Shown here: one piece after another, positions 37,961 to 50,124 of the stretch | How the letters are laid out: the number at the start of each line of letters is the position of its first letter | Position numbering within the stretch: the stretch's first letter is position 1 | From: Hydractinia symbiolongicarpus | Taxonomy: Eukaryota > Cnidaria > Hydrozoa > Anthoathecata > Hydractiniidae | NCBI RefSeq assembly: GCF_029227915.1 | Contig: NC_079888.1 | Span: forward strand, 13,067,001-13,131,000 | Reading direction: 5' to 3' | DNA: 64,000 nucleotides | Program-made: the position numbers and the translations under genes | Notes under the pieces: generated by a model | Seen by the model: only the letters and a program-made list of their open reading frames with translations | What the model was told of the DNA's origin: nothing | Database searches by the model: none

Positions 37961-40900
37961 TTTACGTGTACGGCCTTTAATAAGCCATAAAAGGCCATAT
38001 TACAGCCTTTGAAAGCCTGTGCAGGTAGTTAGAGGTGTTGTAAGGGTATGGCGGTAAGGAAAATGACATGGGACGTCGTAGTCCTTTAGACTGGAAGGAA
38101 TAGACCGATCGGACACTGTCTAGGTGCGTGGAGCCACGTCACTTACGTGTAGGATGCTAATTTAGTCTTAAAAGGCCATTTTGCAGCTGTTGAAAGCCTG
38201 TGCAGGTAGTTAGAGGTGTTCTAATAGCCTGGCGCTAAGGAAAACGACTTGGCACGTCCTAGTGGATTGACACTGGAAGAAATAGACCGATGGTAGCCTG
38301 TCTGGGCGAGTGGAACAACGTGATTTACAGGTAGGACCCTAATTTGGCCGTAAATTGCCATAACATAGCCTTTGAAAGCCTGTGCAGGTAGTTAGAGGTG
38401 TTCTAAGGGCATGGCGGTAAGGAAAAAAACTTGGGACGTCGTTGTCCATTGAGACTGGAAGGAATAGACCGATGACCACCTATCTAGGCGCTTTTAACCC
38501 CGTGATTTACGTGTACGGCCTTTAATAAGCCATAAAAGGCCATATTACAGCCTTTGAAAGCTTGTGCAGGTAGTTAGAGGTGTTGTAAGAGCCTGGCGGT
38601 AAGGAAAATGACATGGGACGTCGTAGTCCTTTAGACTGGAAGGAATAGACCGATCGGACACTGTCTAGGTGCGTGGAGCCACGTCACTTACGTGTAGGAC
38701 GCTAATTTAGTCTTAAAAGGCCATTTTGCAGCTGTTGAAAGCCTGTGCAGGTAGTTAGAGGTGTTCTAATAGCCTGGCGCTAAGGAAAACGACTTGGCAC
38801 GTCCTAGTGGATTGACACTGGAAGAAATAGACCGATGGCAGCCTGTCTGGGCGAGTGGAACAACGTGATTTACAGGTAGGACCCTAATTTGGCCGTAAAT
38901 TGCCATAACATAGCCTTTGAAAGCCTGTGCAGGTAGTTAGAGGTGTTCTAAGGGCATGGCGGTAAGGAAAAAAACTTGGGACGTCGTTGTCCATTGAGAC
39001 TGGAAGAAATAGACCGATGACCACCTATCTAGGCGCTTTTAACCCCGTCATTTACGTGTACGGCCTTTAATAAGCCGTAAAAGGCCATATTACAGCCTTT
39101 GAAAGCCTGTGCAGGTAGTTAGAGGTGTTCTAAACGCCTAGCGGTAAGGAAAATGACTTGGGACGTCGAAGTCCTTTAGACTGGGAGGAATAGACCGATC
39201 GGCGGCTGTCTGGGCGAGTGGAACAACGTGATTAACAGGTAGGACCATATTTTAGTCGTAAAAGGCCATATTACAGCAATTGAAGGACTATGTACGTACT
39301 TGGAGATCTTCTAAAGATATGACGATAAGGAAAACGACTTGGGACGTCGTAGTCCATTGACACTGGAAGGAATAGACCGATGAACGCCTGTCTGGGCGAG
39401 TGGACCAACGTCATTTACGTGGAGGACCCTAATTTTGTCATAAGAGGCCATATTATAACATTTGAAAGCCTGTGCAGGGAGTTAGAGGTGTTCTAATAGC
39501 CTGGCGCTAAGGAAAACGACTTGGCACGTCGTAGTCCATTAAGACTGAAAGGAATAGACCGATGGGCGAATGTCTGGGCACCTGAAATCACGTGATTTAC
39601 GTGTACGGCTTTATTAAGCCGTAAAAGGCCATATTGCAGCCTGTAAAAGCCTGTGCAGGTAGTTAGAGATGTTCTAATAGCCTGGTGCTAAGGAAAACGA
39701 CTTGGCACGTCCTAGTCGATTGAGACTGGAAGGAATAGACCGATCGGTCACAGTCTAGGTGCGTGGAACGACGTCACTTACGTTTAGGATCCTAATTTGG
39801 TCGTAAAAGGCCATACTACAGCATTCGAAGGACTATGCACGTACTTGGAGATCTTTTAAAGATCTGACAATAAGGAAAACGACTTAGGACGTCGTAGTCC
39901 ATTGAGACTGGAAGGAATAGACCGATGAACGCCTGTCCGGGCGAGTGGATCAACGTGATTTACGTGCAGGACCCTAATTTGGTCGTAAGAGGCCATGTTA
40001 TAACTTTTGAAAGCCTGTGCAGGTAGTTAGAGGTGTTCTAAGGGCCTGGCGCTAAGGAAAACGACTTGGCACGTCCTAGTCGATTGAGACTGGGAGGAAT
40101 AGACCGATAACCACCTATCTTGGCGCGTGGTACCCCGTGATTTACGTGTAGGGTTTATAATGAGCTGTAAAAGGTCATATTACGGTTTTGGGAAGACTCT
40201 GTGCGTACTTGGAGACCTTATAAAGGCCCCGCTTTAAGGAAAACGACTTGGGACGTCGTTGTCCATTAAGACCGAAAGTAATCGACCTATGGGCTAATGT
40301 CTGGGCACCTGGAACCACGTGATTTACGTGTACGGCCTTTAAAAAGCCGTAAAAGGCCATATTACAGCCTTTGAAAGCCTGTGTAGGTAGTTAGAGGTGT
40401 TCTAAGGACCTGGCGGTAAGGAAAATGACTTGGGACGTTGTAGTCCATTGAGACTGGAAGGAATAGACCGATGACCACATATCTAGGCGCTTTTAACCCC
40501 GTGATTTACGTGTACGGCCTTTAATAAGCCGTAAAAGGCCATATTACAGCCTTTGAAAGCCTGTGCAGGTAGTTAGAGGTGTTCTAAGGGCCTGGCGGTA
40601 AGGAAAATGACATGGGACGTCGTAGTCCTTTAGACTGGAAGGAATAGACTGGTGACCACCTATCTGGGCGCGTGGAACCCCGTGATTTACGTGTAGGGCT
40701 TTATAATAAGCTGTAAAAGGTCATATTACGGCTTTGGAAAGACTCTGTGCGTACTTGGAGACCTTATAAAGCCCCCGCTTTAAGGAAAACGACTTGGGAC
40801 GTCGTTGTCCATTAAGACCGAAAGTAATCGACCTATGGGCTAATGTCTGAGCACCTGGAACCAAGTGATTTACGTGTACGGCCTTTAAAAAGCCGTAAAA

Positions 40901-40980
40901 GGCCATATTACAGCCTTTGAAAGCCTGTGCAGGTAGTTAGAGGTGTTCTAAGGGCCTGACGGTAAGGAAAATGTCTTGGG
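37960..40980. repeat. Long array segment S1, copy 3
   Basis: Third occurrence of the S1 order, recognisable from 'aagccataaaagg' (near 37,985 and 38,530), 'gtgttgtaag', 'aaggaaaaaaacttggg' and 'gcagggagttagagg' (39,475). It differs from copies 1 and 2 by loss of the monomer containing 'gcaggtggttagagg' and by its own local duplication of about 545 bp near 37,980-39,070. Its right part matches 17,852-18,800 at a constant offset of 22,323. Confidence 0.7.
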
Positions 40981-41170
40981 ACCTCGTAGTCCATTGAGAC
41001 TGGAAGGAATAGATCGATGACCACCTATATAGGCGCTTTTAACACCGTGATTTACGTGTACGGCCTTTAATAAGCCGTAAAAGGCCATATTACAGCCTTT
41101 GAAAGCCTGTGAAGGTAGTTAGAGGTGTTCTAAACGCCTGGCGGTAAGGAAAATGACTTGGGACGTCGTA

Positions 41171-41895
41171 ATTCTTTAGACTGGAAGGAATAGACCGGTG
41201 ACCACCTATCCGGGCGCGTGGAACCCCGTGATTTACGTGTAGGGCTTTTAATAAGCTGTAAAAGGTCATATTACGGCTTTGGAAAGACTCTGTGCGTACT
41301 TGGAGACCTTATAAAGCCCCCGCTTTAAGGAAAACGACTTGGGACGTCGTAGTCCATTAAGACTGAAGGAATAGACCGATGGGCGAATGTCTGGGCACCT
41401 GAAATCACGTGATTTACGTGTACGGCCTTTATTAAGCCGTAAAGGGCCATATTGCAGCCTGTGAAAGCCTGTGCAGGTAGTTAGAGGTGTTCTAAACGCC
41501 TGGCGGTAAGGAAAATGACTTGGGACGTCGTAATTCTTTAGACTGGAAGGAATAGACCGGTGACCACCTATCCGGGCGCGTGGAACCCCGTGATTTACGT
41601 GTAGGGCTTTTAATAAGCTGTAAAAGGTCATATTACGGCTTTGGAAAGACTCTGTGCGTACTTGGAGACCTTATAAAGCCCCCGCTTTAAGGAAAACGAC
41701 TTGGGACGTCGTAGTCCATTAAGACTGAAGGAATAGACCGATGGGCGAATGTCTGGGCACCTGAAATCACGTGATTTACGTGTACGGCCTTTATTAAGCC
41801 GTAAAGGGCCATATTGCAGCCTGTGAAAGCCTGTGCAGGTAGTTAGAGGTGTTCTAATAGCCTGGCGCTAAGGAAAACGACTTGGCACGTCCTAG
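41171..41895. repeat. Recent 363-bp (two-monomer) tandem duplication
   Basis: The two-monomer unit starting 'attctttagactggaagg' at 41,171 is repeated from 41,533 with no difference that I can find by eye. It includes the rare variants 'ctatccgggcgcg', 'gactgaaggaatag' and 'gtaaagggccat'. The shortened 'gactgaaggaatag' makes the pair a multiple of three, which is why a 121-codon minus-strand frame (41,266-41,631) happens to stay open here. It is not a gene. Confidence 0.85.
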
Positions 41896-44800
41896 TCGAT
41901 TGAGACTGGAAGGAATAGACCGATCTGTCACTGTCTAGGTGCGTGGAACGACGTCACTTACGTTTAGGATCCTAATTTGGTCGTAAAAGGCCATACTACA
42001 GCATTCGAAGGACTATGCACGTACTTGGAGATCTTCTAAAGATCTGACATTAAGAAAAACGACTTAGGACGTCGTAGTCCATTGAGACTGGAAGGAATAG
42101 ACCGATGAACGCCTGTCCGGGCGAGTGGATCAACGTGATTTACGTGCAGGACCCTAATTTGGTCGTAAGAGGCCATGTTATAACTTTTGAAAGCCTGTGC
42201 AGGTAGTTAGAGGTGTTCTAAGGGCCTGGCGGCAAGGAAAATGACTTGAGACGTCGTAGTCCTTTAGACTGGAAGAAATAGACCGATCGGCGACTGTCTA
42301 GGTGCGTGGAACCACGTGATTTACGTGTACGGCCTTTAATTAGCCGTAAAAGGCCATATTACAACTTTTAAAAGATTCTGTGCGTACTTGGAGACCTTAT
42401 AAAGCCCCCGCTTTAAGGAAAACGACTTAGCACGTCCTAGGCGATTGAGACTGGGAGGAATGGACCGGTGGGCTAATGTCTGGGCACCTGGAACCACGTG
42501 ATTTACGTGTGCGGCCTTTAAAAAGCCGTAAAAGGCCATATTGCAGCCTGTGAAAGCCTGTGCAGGTAGTTAGAGGTGTTCTAATAGCCTGGCGGTAAGG
42601 AAAATGACATGGGACGTCGTAGTCCTTTAGACTGGAAGGAATAGACCGGTGACCACCTATCTGGGCGCGTGGAACCCCGTGATTTACGTGTAGGGCTTTT
42701 AATAAGCTGTAAAAGGTCATATTACGGCTTTGGAAAGACTCTGTGCGTACTTGGAGACCTTATAAAGCCCCCGCTTTAAGGAAAACGACTTGGGACGTCG
42801 TAGTTCATTAAGACTGAAGGAATAGACCGATGGGCGAATGTCTGGGCACCTGAAATCACGTGATTTACGTGTACGGCCTTTATTAAGCCGTAAAAGGCCA
42901 TATTGCAGCCTGTGAAAGCCTGTGCAGGTAGTTAGAGGTGTTCTAATAGCCTGGCGTTAAGGAAAACGACTTGGCACGTCCTAGTCGATTGAGACTGGAA
43001 GGAATAGACCGATCGGTCACTGTCTAGGTGCGTGGAACGACGTCACTTACGTTTAGGATCCTAATTTGGTCGTAAAAGGCCATACTACAGCATTCGAAGG
43101 ACTATGCACGTACTTGGAGATCTTCTAAAGATCTGACAATAAGGAAAACGACTTGGCACGTCCTAGTCGATTGAGACTGGGAGGAATAGACCGGTGACCA
43201 CCTATCTGGGCGCGTGGAACCCCGTGATTTTTGTGTAGGGCTTTTAATAAGCTGTAAAAGGTCATATTACGGCTTTGGAAAGACTCTGTGCGTACTTGGA
43301 GACCTTATAAAGCCCCCGCTTTAAGGAAAACGACTTAGCACGTCCTAGGCGAATGAAACTGGGAGGAAAGGACCGATGGGCTAATGTCTGGGCACCTGGA
43401 ACCACGTGATTTACGTGTGCGGCCTTTAAAAAGCCGTAAAAGGCCATATTACAGCCTGTGAAAGCCTGTGCAGGTAGGTGGAGGTGTTCTAATAGCCTGG
43501 CGGTAAGGAAAATGACATGGGACGTCGTAGTCCTTTAGACTGGAAGGAATAGACCGGTGACCACCTATCTGGGCGCGTGGAACCCCGTGATTTACGTGTA
43601 GGGCTTTTAATAAGCTGTAAAAGGTCATATTACGGCTTTGGAAAGACTCTGTGCGTACTTGGAGACCTTATAAAGCCCCCGCTTTAAGGAAAACGACTTG
43701 GGACGTCGTAGTCCATTAAGACTGAAGGAATAGACCGATGGGCGAATGTCTGGGCACCTGAAATCACGTGATTTACGTGTACGGCCTTTATTAAGCCGTA
43801 AAAGGCCATATTGCAGCCTGTGAAAGCCTGTGCAGGTAGTTAGAGGTGTTCTAATAGCCTGGCGCTAAGGAAAACGACTTGGCACGTCCTAGTCGATTGA
43901 GACTGGAAGGAATAGACCGATCGGTCACTGTCTAGGTGCGTGGAACGACGTCACTTACGTTTAGGATCCTAATTTAGACGTAAAAGGCCATACTACAGCA
44001 TTCGAAGGACTATGCACGTACTTGGAGATCTTCTAAAGATCTGACAATAAGGAAAACGACTTAGGACGTCGTAGTCCATTGAGACTGGAAGGAATAGACC
44101 GATGAACGCCTGTCCGGGCGAGTGAATCAACGTGATTTACGTGCAGGACCCTAATTTGGTCGTAAGAGGCCATGTTATAACTTTTGAAAGCCTGTGCAGG
44201 TAGTTAGAGGTGTTCTAAGCGCCTGGCGGCAAGGAAAATGACTTGAGACGTCGTAGTCCTTTAGACTGGAAGAAATAGACCGATCGGCGACTGTCTAGGT
44301 GCGTGGAACCACGTGATTTACGTGTACGGCCTTTAATTAGCCGTAAAAGGCCATATTACAACTTTTAAAAGATTCTGTGCGTACTTGGAGACCTTATAAA
44401 GCCCCCGCTTTAAGGAAAACGACTTAGCACGTCCTAGGCGAATGAAACTGGGAGGAAAGGACCGATGGGCTAATGTCTGGGCACCTGGAACCACGTGATT
44501 TACGTGTGCGGCCTTTAAAAAGCCGTAAAAGGCCATATTGCAGCCTGTGAAAGCCTGTGCAGGTAGTTAGAGGTGTTCTAATAGCCTGGCGCTAAGGAAA
44601 ACGACTTGGCACGTCCTAGTCGATTGAGACTGGGAGGAATAGACCGGTGACCACCTATCTGGGCGCGTGGAACCCCGTGATTTACGTGTAGGGCTTTTAA
44701 TAAGCTGTAAAGGTCATATTACGGCTTTGGAAAGACTCTGTGCGTACTTGGAGACCTTATAAAGCCCCCGCTTTAAGGAAAACGACTTGAAACGTTGTAG

Positions 44801-45080
44801 TCCATTAAGACTGAATGGAATAGACCGATGGGCGAATGTTTGGGCACCTGCAACTACGTGATTTACGTGTACGGCCTTTAATAAGCCGTAAAAGGCCATA
44901 TTACAGGCTGTGAAAGCCTGTGCAGGTAGTTAAAGGTGTTGTAAGGGCCTGGCGGTAAGGAAAATGACTTGGGACATTGTAGTCCTTTAGACTGGAAGGA
45001 ATAGACCGATCTGGACACTGTCTAGGTGCGTGGTACCCCGTAATTTACGTGTAGGGTTTATAATAAGCTGTAAAAGGTCA
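41895..45080. repeat. 182-bp satellite array (homogeneous core)
   Basis: Regular monomers. The Q monomers at 43,262 and 44,333 share 'cgaatgaaactgggaggaaagg', and those at 42,336 and 19,288 share 'gagactgggaggaatggaccggtggg', so copies are interspersed over tens of kilobases. Confidence 0.93.
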
Positions 45081-47500
45081 TATTACGACTTTGGAAAGAC
45101 TCTGTGCGTACTTGGAGACCTTAAAAAGCCCCCGCTTTAAGGAAAACGACTTGGGACGTCGTAGTCCATTAAGACTGAAAGGAATAGACCGATGAACGCC
45201 TGTCTGGGCGAGTGGAACAACGTGCTTAACGTGACGGACCCTAATTTGGTCGTAAGAGGCCATATTATAACCTTTGAAAGCCTGTGCAGGTAGTTAAAGG
45301 TGTTCTAAGGGCATGCCGGTAAGGAAAATGACTTGGGACGACGTAGTCCCCTAGACTGGAAGGAATAGACCGATCGGCGGCTGTCTGGGCGAGCGGAACA
45401 ACGTGATTTACGTGGAGGACCCTAATTTCGTCATAAGAGGCCATATTACAGCAATTGAAGGACTATATACGTACTTGGAGATCTTCTAAAGATCTGACGA
45501 TAAGGAAAACGACTTGGCACGTCATAGTCCATTGAGACTGGGAGGAATAGACCGATGACCACCTATCTGGGCGCGTGGAACCCCGTGATTTACGTGTAGG
45601 GCTTTATAATAAGCTGTAAAAGGTCATATTACGGCTTTGGAAAGACTCTGTGCGTACTTGGAGACCTTATAAAGCCCCCGCTTTAAGGAAAACGACTTGG
45701 GACGTCGTAGTCCATTAAGACTGAAAGGAATAGACCGATGAACGCCTGTCTGGGCGAGTGGAACAACGTGCTTAACGTGACAGACCCTAATTTGGTCGTA
45801 AGAGGCCATATTATAACCTTTGAAAGCCTGTGTAGGTAGTTAGAGGTGTTCTTAGGTCATGACGGTAAGGAAAACAACTTAGGACGTCGTAGTCGATTGA
45901 AACAGGAAGGAATAGACCGATGACCACATATCTGGGCGAGCGGAACAACGTGATTTACAGGTAGGACCCTAATTTGGCCGTAAATGGCCATAATATAGCC
46001 TTTGAAAGCCTGTGCAGGTAGTTAAAGGTGTTCTAAGGGCATGGCGGTAAGGAAAATGACTTGGGACGACGTAGTCCTCTAGACTGGAAGGAATAGACCG
46101 ATGACCACCTATATAGGCGCTTTTAACACCGTGATTTACGTGTACGGCCTTTAATAAGCCGTAAAAGGCCATATTACAGCCTTTGAAAGCCTGTGAAGGT
46201 AGTTAGAGGTGTTCTAAACGCCTGGCGGTAAGGAAAATGACTTGGGACGTCGTAATTCTTTAGACTGGAAGGAATAGACCGATCGGCGGCTGTCTGGGCG
46301 AGTGGAACAACGTGATTAATAGGTAGGACCATATTTTAGTTTTAAAAGGCCATATTACAGCAATTGAAGGACTATGTACGTACTTGGAGATCTTCTAAAG
46401 ATCTGACGATAAGGAAAACGACTTGAGACGTCGTTGTCCATTGACACTGGAAGGAATAGACCGATGAACGCCTGTCTGGGCGAGTGGACCAACGTGATTT
46501 ACGTGGAAGACCCTAATTTCGTCATAAGAGGCCATATTATAACATTTGAAAGCCTGTGCAGGTAGTTAGAGGTGTTCTAATAGCCTGGCGCTAAGGAAAA
46601 CGACTTGGCACGTCCTAGTTGATTGAGACTGAAAGAAATAGACCGATGGGCGAATGTCTGGGCACCTGGAACCACCTGATATACGTGTACGGCCTTTATT
46701 AAGCCGTAAAAGGCAATATTGCAGCCTTTGAAAGCCTGTGCAGGTAGTTAGAGGTGTTCTAATAGCCTGGCGCTAAGGAAAACGACTTGGCACGTCCTAG
46801 TCGATTGAGACTGGGAGGAATAGACCGGTGACCACCTATCTGGGCGCGTTGAACCCCGTGATTTACGTGTAGGGCTTGTAATTAGCTGTAAAAGGTCATA
46901 TTACGGCTTTGAAAAGAATCTGTGCGTACCTTATAAAGCCCCCGCTTTAAGGAAAACGACTTGGGACGTCGTAGTCCATTAAGACTGAAAGGAATAGACC
47001 GATGGGCGAATGTCTGGGCACCTGAAACCACGTGATTTACGTGTACGGCCTTTATTAAGCCGTAAAAGGCCATATTGCAGCCTGTGAAAGCCTGTGCAGG
47101 TAGTTAGAGGTGTTTTAATAGCCTGGCGCTAAGGAAAACGACTTGGCACGTCCTAGTCGATTGAGACTGGAAGGAATAGACTGATCGGTCACTGTCTAGG
47201 TGCGTGGAACGACGTCACTTACGTTTAGGATCCGAATTTGGTCGTAAAAGGCCATACTACAGCATTCGAAGGACTATGCACGTACTTGGAGATCTTCTAA
47301 ATATCTGACAATAAGGAAAACGACTTAGGACGTCGTAGTCCATTGAGACTGGAAGGAATAGACCGATAAACGCCTGACCGGGCGAGTGGATCAACGTGAT
47401 TTACGTGCAGGACCCTAATTTGGTCGTAAGAGGCCATGTTATAACTTTTGAAAGCCTGTGCAGGTAGTTAGAGGTGTTCTAAAAGCCTGGCTTTAAGAAA
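45080..47500. repeat. Long array segment S2, copy 3
   Basis: Third copy of S2. It carries the shortened Q monomer (46,920, 'gtgcgtaccttataaag') also seen at 29,137. The neighbouring P monomer retains 'gcctgtgaaagcctgtgcagg', whereas copy 1 at 29,288 has lost 8 bp there, so that deletion happened after the duplication. Confidence 0.75.
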
Positions 47501-48900
47501 AACGACTTGGCACGTCCTAGTCCATTGAGAATGGGAGGAATAGACTGATGACCACCTATCTGGGCGCGAGGAACCCCGTGATTTGCGTGTAGGGCTTTTG
47601 ATAGCTGTAAAAGGTCATATTACGGCTTTGGAAAGACTCTGTGCGTACTTGGAGACCTTAAAAAGCCCCCGCTTTAAGGAAAACGACTTGGGACGTCGTA
47701 GTCCATTAAGACTGAAAGGAATAGACCGATGGGCGAATGTCTGGGCACCTGCAACCACGTGATTTACGTGTACGGCCTTTAATAAGCCGTAAAAGGCCAT
47801 ATTACAGGCTGTGAAAGCCTGTGCAGGTAGTTAGAGGTGTTGTAAGGGCCTGGCGGTAAGGAAAATGACTTGGGATGTCGTAGTCCTTTAGACTGGAAGG
47901 AATAGACCGATCTGGACACTGTCTAGGTGCGTGGAGCCACGTCACTTACGTGTAGGACCCTAATTTAGTCTTAAAAGGCCATATTACAGCTGTTGAAAGA
48001 CTCTGTGCGCTGTTGGAGACCTTTTCAAACCAGACCATAAGGAAAACGACTTGGGACGTCTAGTCCATTGAGACTGGAAGGAATAGACCGATGAACGCCT
48101 GTCCGGGCGAGTGGATCAACGTGATTTACGTGCAGGACCCTAATTTGGTCGAAAGAGGCCATGTTATAACTTTTGAAAGCCTGTGCAGGTAGTTAGAGGT
48201 GTTCTAAAAGCCTGGCTTTAAGAAAAACGACTTGGCACGTCCTAGTCTATTGAGAATGGGAGGAATAGACCGATGACCACCTATCTGGGCGCGAGGAACC
48301 CCGTGATTTGCGTGTCGGGCTTTTGATAGCTGTAAAAGGTCATATTACGGCTTTGGAAAGACTCTGTGCGTACTTGGAGACCTTAAAAAGCCCCCGCTTT
48401 AAGGAAAACGACTTGGGACGTCGTAGTCCATTAAGACTGAAAGGAATAGACCGATGGGCGAATGTCTGGGCACCTGCAACCACGTGATTTACGTGTACGG
48501 CCTTTAATAAGCCGTAAAAGGCCATATTACAGGCTGTGAAAGCCTGTGCAGGTAGTTAGAGGTGTTCTAATAGCCTGGCGCTAAGGAAAACGACTTGGCA
48601 CGTCCTAGTCGATTGAGACTGGGAGGAATAGACCGATGACCACCTATCTTGGCGCGTTGTACCCTGTGATTTACGTGTAGGGTTTAAAATGAGCTGTAAA
48701 AGGTCATATTACGGTTTTGGAAAGACTCTATGCGTACTTGGAGACCTTATAAAGCCCCCGCTTTAAGGAAAACGGCTTGGGACGTCGTAGTCCATTAAGA
48801 CTGAAAGAAGTAGATCGATAAAGCGAATGTTTCGGCACCTGGAACCACGTGATTTACGTGTACGGCCTTTAATAAGCCGTAAAAGGCCATATTACAGGTT
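47500..48900. repeat. Four-monomer duplication at right end of the core
   Basis: The Q monomers at 47,615 and 48,340 (725 bp apart) share 'gaggaaccccgtgatttgcgtgt' and 'cttttgatagctg', as does the monomer at 24,398. The monomers between them have short deletions ('cttttcaaaccagacc' at 48,024, 'gggacgtctagtcc' at 48,055), which explain why the spacing is below 728. Confidence 0.75.
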
Positions 48901-50124
48901 GTGAAAGCCTGTGCGGGTAGTTAGAGGTGTTCTAGGGGCCTGGCGGTAAAGAAAATGACTTGGGACGTCGTAGTCCTTTAGACTGGAAGGAATAGACCGA
49001 TCGACGGCTGTCTGGGCGGATGGACCAACGTGATTTACGTGGAGGACCCTAATTTAGTCGTAAGAGACCATATTATAACGTTTGAAAGCCTGTGCAGGTA
49101 GTTAGAAGTGTTCTAATAGCCTGGCGCAAAAGAAAACGACTTGGCACGTCCTAGTTGATTGAGACTGAAAGAAATTGACCGATGGCGGCCTGACTGGGCG
49201 AGCGGAACAACGTGATTTAATGGTAGGACCCTAATTTGGTCGTAAAATGCCATAATACAGCCTTTGAAAGCCTGTGTAGGTAGTTAGAGGTGTTCTAAGA
49301 GCATGGCGCTAAGGAAAACGACTTGGCACGTCCTAGTTAATTGAGACTGGAAGGAATAGACCGATAAACGCCTGTCTGGGCGAGTGGAACAACGTGATTA
49401 GCGTGGAGGACCCTAATTTGGCCGTAAAATGCCGTAATACAGCCTTTGATAGCCTGTGCAGGTAGTTAGAGGTGTTCTAAGGGCCTGGCGGTAATGAGAA
49501 TGACTTGGGACGTCGTAGTCCTTTAGACTGGAAGGAATACACCGATCGGGGACTGTCTGGGCGAGCGGAACAACGTGATTTACAGGTAGGACCATAATTT
49601 GGTCGTTAAAGGCCACATTACAGCATTTGAAGGACAATGTACGTACTTGAAGATCTTCCAAAGATCAGACGATAAGAAAAACGACTTGGGACGTCGTAGT
49701 CCATTGAGACTGGAAGGAATAGACCGATGAACGCCTGTCTAGGCGAGTGGAACAACATGATTAACGTAGAGGACCCTAATTTGGCCGTAAAATGCTATAA
49801 TACAGTCTTTGAAAGCCTGTGCAGGTAGTTAGAGGTGTTCTAAGGGCATGACGGTAAAGAAAACGACTTGGGATGTCGTAGTCGATTGAGACAGGAAGCA
49901 ATAGACCGATGACCACCTATCTAGGCGCGTTTAGCCCCGTAATTTACGTGTACGGCCATTAATAAGCTGTTGAAGGCTATATTACAGCCTGTGAAAGCAT
50001 GTGCAGGTAGTTAGAGGTGTTCTAAGGGCCTGGCGGTAAGGAAAATGACTTGGGACGTCGTAGTCCTTTAGAGTGGAAGGAACAGACCGATCGGCGACTC
50101 TCTGGGCGAGCGGAACAACGTGAT

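Noticed and set aside
41266-41631. A 121-codon minus-strand open frame
   Set aside because: It exists only because a 1-bp loss in a duplicated monomer pair restores the frame. Both halves are ordinary satellite.
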